DNA from: an uncultured Alphaproteobacteria bacterium
GTDB taxonomy: Bacteria > Pseudomonadota > Alphaproteobacteria > CAAHEQ01 > UBA3637
Reading direction: 5' to 3'
NCBI GenBank assembly: GCA_944391545.1
Contig: CALXTZ010000062.1
Coordinates: 1 to 7,797, forward strand
DNA length: 7,797 bases
The translations under genes and the position numbers were made by a program. Positions 5,738 through 7,797 of this stretch are shown one piece after another. The notes beneath the pieces are model-generated. The model was not told the origin of the DNA, did no database searches, and worked only from the letters and a program-made list of their open reading frames with translations. Positions within the stretch are counted from its first letter, which is position 1. Every line of letters starts with the position of its first letter.

Positions 5738-7724
5738 AAATATCCAGATTTTCCACAAATTTAGCGTGTTCTTGAATATATCTGAAACGCATTTCGGGAT
5801 TGGTTCCCATCAGTTCTTCGACGATTTGAGCCGTATAGGCCGCTTCTTCCTGTTCCTGCTCATTTTTGGCGTTCGGCAGAACCACGCGCAATAAAGTCCG
5901 CGTTTTGGGATTCATCGTTGTTTCTTTTAATTGAGCCGGCAACATTTCCCCCAGCCCTTTAAACCGGCTGATATCGACGTTTTTGGCGTTTTTAAACACC
6001 GTTTCCAAAAGTCTGTCTTTTTCTTCATCATCAAATGCGTAAACGGATTTATCGCCTTGTTTTAACCGATATAACGGCGGCATAGCCAAATACACATGAC
6101 CGTTTTTGATTAAATCCGGCATTTCCTGATAAAACAATGTCATCAGCAAAGACGCAATATGAGCTCCGTCCACATCCGCATCGGTCATGATAATGATTTT
6201 TTCATACCGCAGCGCATTTTCGTCATATTTGGATTTGGTACCGCATCCTAAAGCTTCGGTAATATCGCTGATTTCCTGGTTGTTTAAAATTTTATCCCGA
6301 GACGCGCTGGCGACGTTCAAAATTTTGCCGCGAATAGGCAAAATCGCCTGCGTTTCACGAGAACGAGCCTGTTTGGCAGACCCACCGGCCGAATCGCCTT
6401 CGACAATAAAAATTTCGGTGCCGGTTGTGGATTTATGAGAACAATCCGCCAGCTTGCCCGGCAAACGTAACCGTTTTGTTGCCGATGCGCGAACCGTTTC
6501 CTGAACTTTCTTTTTCCGTTTGCGTTCTTCGACGCGTTCAATCACGTAATCCAGCAGCAGGTTCGCCGTTTTTGTATCGCCCGATAACCAATGATCAAAC
6601 GGATCTTTGATGGCGTTTTCAACCAATCGAGCCGCTTCGGGGGTTGCCAATTTTTCTTTGGTTTGTCCCTGGAATTGAGGATCTCTGATAAACAAAGACA
6701 ACATAATGCCGGCCGTTCCGATAATGTCGTCGGCCGTGATGTCGGCGGCTTTTCTGGAACCGACCATTTCGGCGTAGCTGCGCAAACTTTTGGTTAAACC
6801 GGCCCGTAAGCCCGTTTCATGTGTCCCGCCTTGCGGCGTCGGAATGGTATTGCAATAAGAATAAAGGAATGGATCATAGCCTTCTTCCGGCCATGTAATT
6901 GCCCATTCAATATGCCCCATGTTATCCGATAATTCCGACCGTCCGGCAAAAGGACGCGGCGTAATTAACGGCGTGTCTTTGGTCAAAACGGATAGATAAT
7001 CTTCAATACCGTTCGGATATTTTAAAACAGCTTCCGTCGGCGTCGTATCCCCTTCCAAAATAAGTTCGGGCGCGCAGGAAAAACGCAATTCAACCCCGCG
7101 GAACAAGAAAGCCTTGGTTTTAACGGCCTTAAAAATTGTTGCCGGTTTAAAACGGGTGACTTCACCGAAAATTTCGGTGTCCGGCATAAAAGTGACCGTT
7201 GTCCCGCGCCGATTGCTGACAGCACCGACACATTCAACGGGCGCCAACGGCACGCCGCGACAATAGCTTTGACGATACAGTTTTTTATCTCGTGCAACCT
7301 CGACCGTCATTTCACTTGACAACGCATTGACAACCGATAAGCCGACCCCGTGCAAACCGCCCGAAACCGCATACGCTTTGCCGCCGAATTTCCCGCCCGA
7401 GTGTAACGTTGTCGTAATGACTTCCAAAGCGGATTTGTCCGGATATTTCGGGTGCGGATCCACCGGAATACCGCGGCCGTTGTCGGAAACGGAAATCTTG
7501 CCGTCGGCCATTAAAGCAACGGTGATGACGGAAGCATAACCTGCGACTGCTTCATCCATTGAGTTGTCGATAATTTCGGCCGCCAAATGGTGGTAAGCCC
7601 GTTCATCGATGCCGCCGATATACATACCGGGGCGCCGGCGAACGGGCTCTAACCCTTCCAGGACTTCGATGTCCTTGGCCGAGTACCCTGTGTCTTTTAC
7701 TGTTTCATTAAATAAATCTGTCAA
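5736..7724 (-). CDS. parE: DNA topoisomerase IV subunit B (ParE)
   Basis: 662 residues. With ParC it forms topoisomerase IV, which decatenates daughter chromosomes using ATP. GHKL ATPase: catalytic E50 and Mg-binding N54 (EIIDNSMDE), D81 (DNGRGIP), glycine-rich loop at 121-128 (SGGLHGVG). Transducer: K356 in the QTK loop. TOPRIM: E442 (VEGDSAGGSA) and D515, D517, D519 (TDADVDG), so all catalytic residues are present. The ending (PEMRFRYIQEHAKF..NLDI), the length and the lack of the large GyrB insertion favour ParE over GyrB. The start is TTG at 7724: it is the only standard start codon in the open frame up to the window edge, and the resulting MTDLFNE matches the DLF beginning of alphaproteobacterial ParE. 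There is no ribosome site, and the promoter places transcription start about 3 nt upstream. It converges on the exported-protein gene and shares its terminator. Confidence 0.95.
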   Translation of the reverse strand: MTDLFNETVKDTGYSAKDIEVLEGLEPVRRRPGMYIGGIDERAYHHLAAEIIDNSMDEAVAGYASVITVALMADGKISVSDNGRGIPVDPHPKYPDKSALEVITTTLHSGGKFGGKAYAVSGGLHGVGLSVVNALSSEMTVEVARDKKLYRQSYCRGVPLAPVECVGAVSNRRGTTVTFMPDTEIFGEVTRFKPATIFKAVKTKAFLFRGVELRFSCAPELILEGDTTPTEAVLKYPNGIEDYLSVLTKDTPLITPRPFAGRSELSDNMGHIEWAITWPEEGYDPFLYSYCNTIPTPQGGTHETGLRAGLTKSLRSYAEMVGSRKAADITADDIIGTAGIMLSLFIRDPQFQGQTKEKLATPEAARLVENAIKDPFDHWLSGDTKTANLLLDYVIERVEERKRKKKVQETVRASATKRLRLPGKLADCSHKSTTGTEIFIVEGDSAGGSAKQARSRETQAILPIRGKILNVASASRDKILNNQEISDITEALGCGTKSKYDENALRYEKIIIMTDADVDGAHIASLLMTLFYQEMPDLIKNGHVYLAMPPLYRLKQGDKSVYAFDDEEKDRLLETVFKNAKNVDISRFKGLGEMLPAQLKETTMNPKTRTLLRVVLPNAKNEQEQEEAAYTAQIVEELMGTNPEMRFRYIQEHAKFVENLDI

Positions 7725-7733
7725 GATAGGGGC

Positions 7734-7762
7734 AGTATATGGGCTTTTGACATAAAAATCAA
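7734..7762 (-). promoter_or_regulatory. Sigma70-type promoter of parE, implying a leaderless mRNA
   Basis: Reverse strand: TTGATT (7757-7762, 4/6), exactly 17 nt, then TATACT (7734-7739, 5/6). The expected transcription start is the A at 7727, 3 nt before the TTG start codon. No other ribosome site or start is available nearby. Confidence 0.6.
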
Positions 7763-7771
7763 GGCTTTTTT

Positions 7772-7789
7772 CACCCGAAAATATGGGTG
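7772..7789. repeat. Short inverted repeat upstream of the parE promoter
   Basis: CACCC (7772-7776) and GGGTG (7785-7789) with an 8-bp AT-rich centre, flanked outside by T and A runs. The centre lies about 53 bp upstream of the predicted parE transcription start, a usual place for an activator site. It could be an operator or part of a feature of the next gene beyond the window; chance cannot be excluded with 5-bp arms. Confidence 0.25.
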
Positions 7790-7797
7790 GCGAAAAA

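Noticed and set aside
5736..7724. GyrB instead of ParE
   Set aside because: The length, the absence of the large C-terminal GyrB insertion, and the start and end sequences fit ParE.
1..7797. Mobile element, CRISPR, RNA gene or defence module
   Set aside because: No transposase or integrase, terminal repeats, spaced direct repeats, tRNA-like folds or toxin/nuclease genes were found; nearly all bases are in ordinary coding genes. I did not find a new multi-gene system here.

Overview
The window looks like a piece of chromosome from an alphaproteobacterium of moderate GC (mid-40s percent by eye). The evidence is the protein sequences. ParE has an alphaproteobacterial N-terminus (DLF followed by an IEVLEGLEPVRRRPGMYIGG-type stretch) and the C-terminal RFRYIQEHAKFVENLDI-type ending. 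PolA carries an insertion in its proofreading domain of a kind I recall from alphaproteobacteria. The moderate GC and compact spacing suggest a host-associated or reduced lineage rather than a free-living, high-GC rhizobial type; that is an inference and the order cannot be fixed from this sequence.

Layout, left to right: (1) the 3' two-thirds of polA (+), followed 10 bp later by trhP (yegQ-like U32 protein, +), apparently one operon; (2) a small reverse-strand gene for a protein resembling a PTS EIIB domain without its phospho-cysteine, whose stop codon overlaps that of trhP; (3) a divergent 143-bp gap and a HAD-family phosphatase (+); (4) an archaeal-type cytidylate kinase (-) whose stop lies 1 bp from the HAD stop; (5) a divergent intergenic region with two good sigma70-type promoters around a 16-bp AT palindrome; (6) an unrecognised membrane-anchored or exported helical protein (+); (7) a strong bidirectional terminator; (8) complete parE (-), with a TTG start only about 3 nt from the predicted transcription start, so probably leaderless.

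After the polA-trhP pair the genes strictly alternate in strand (- + - + -), giving three convergent junctions with 0-32 bp between stops and two divergent promoter regions. Functions are mostly information processing and nucleotide metabolism: DNA repair and replication (PolA), chromosome decatenation (ParE), tRNA wobble modification (TrhP) and CMP phosphorylation. Apart from the polA-trhP pair, nothing indicates that they act as one system.

I see no mobile element, CRISPR array, tRNA, rRNA or defence/toxin module. The points most worth a second look are the degenerate EIIB-like protein, the leaderless TTG start of parE, the archaeal-type CMP kinase and the unknown exported protein. No intergenic stretch exceeds 300 bp.
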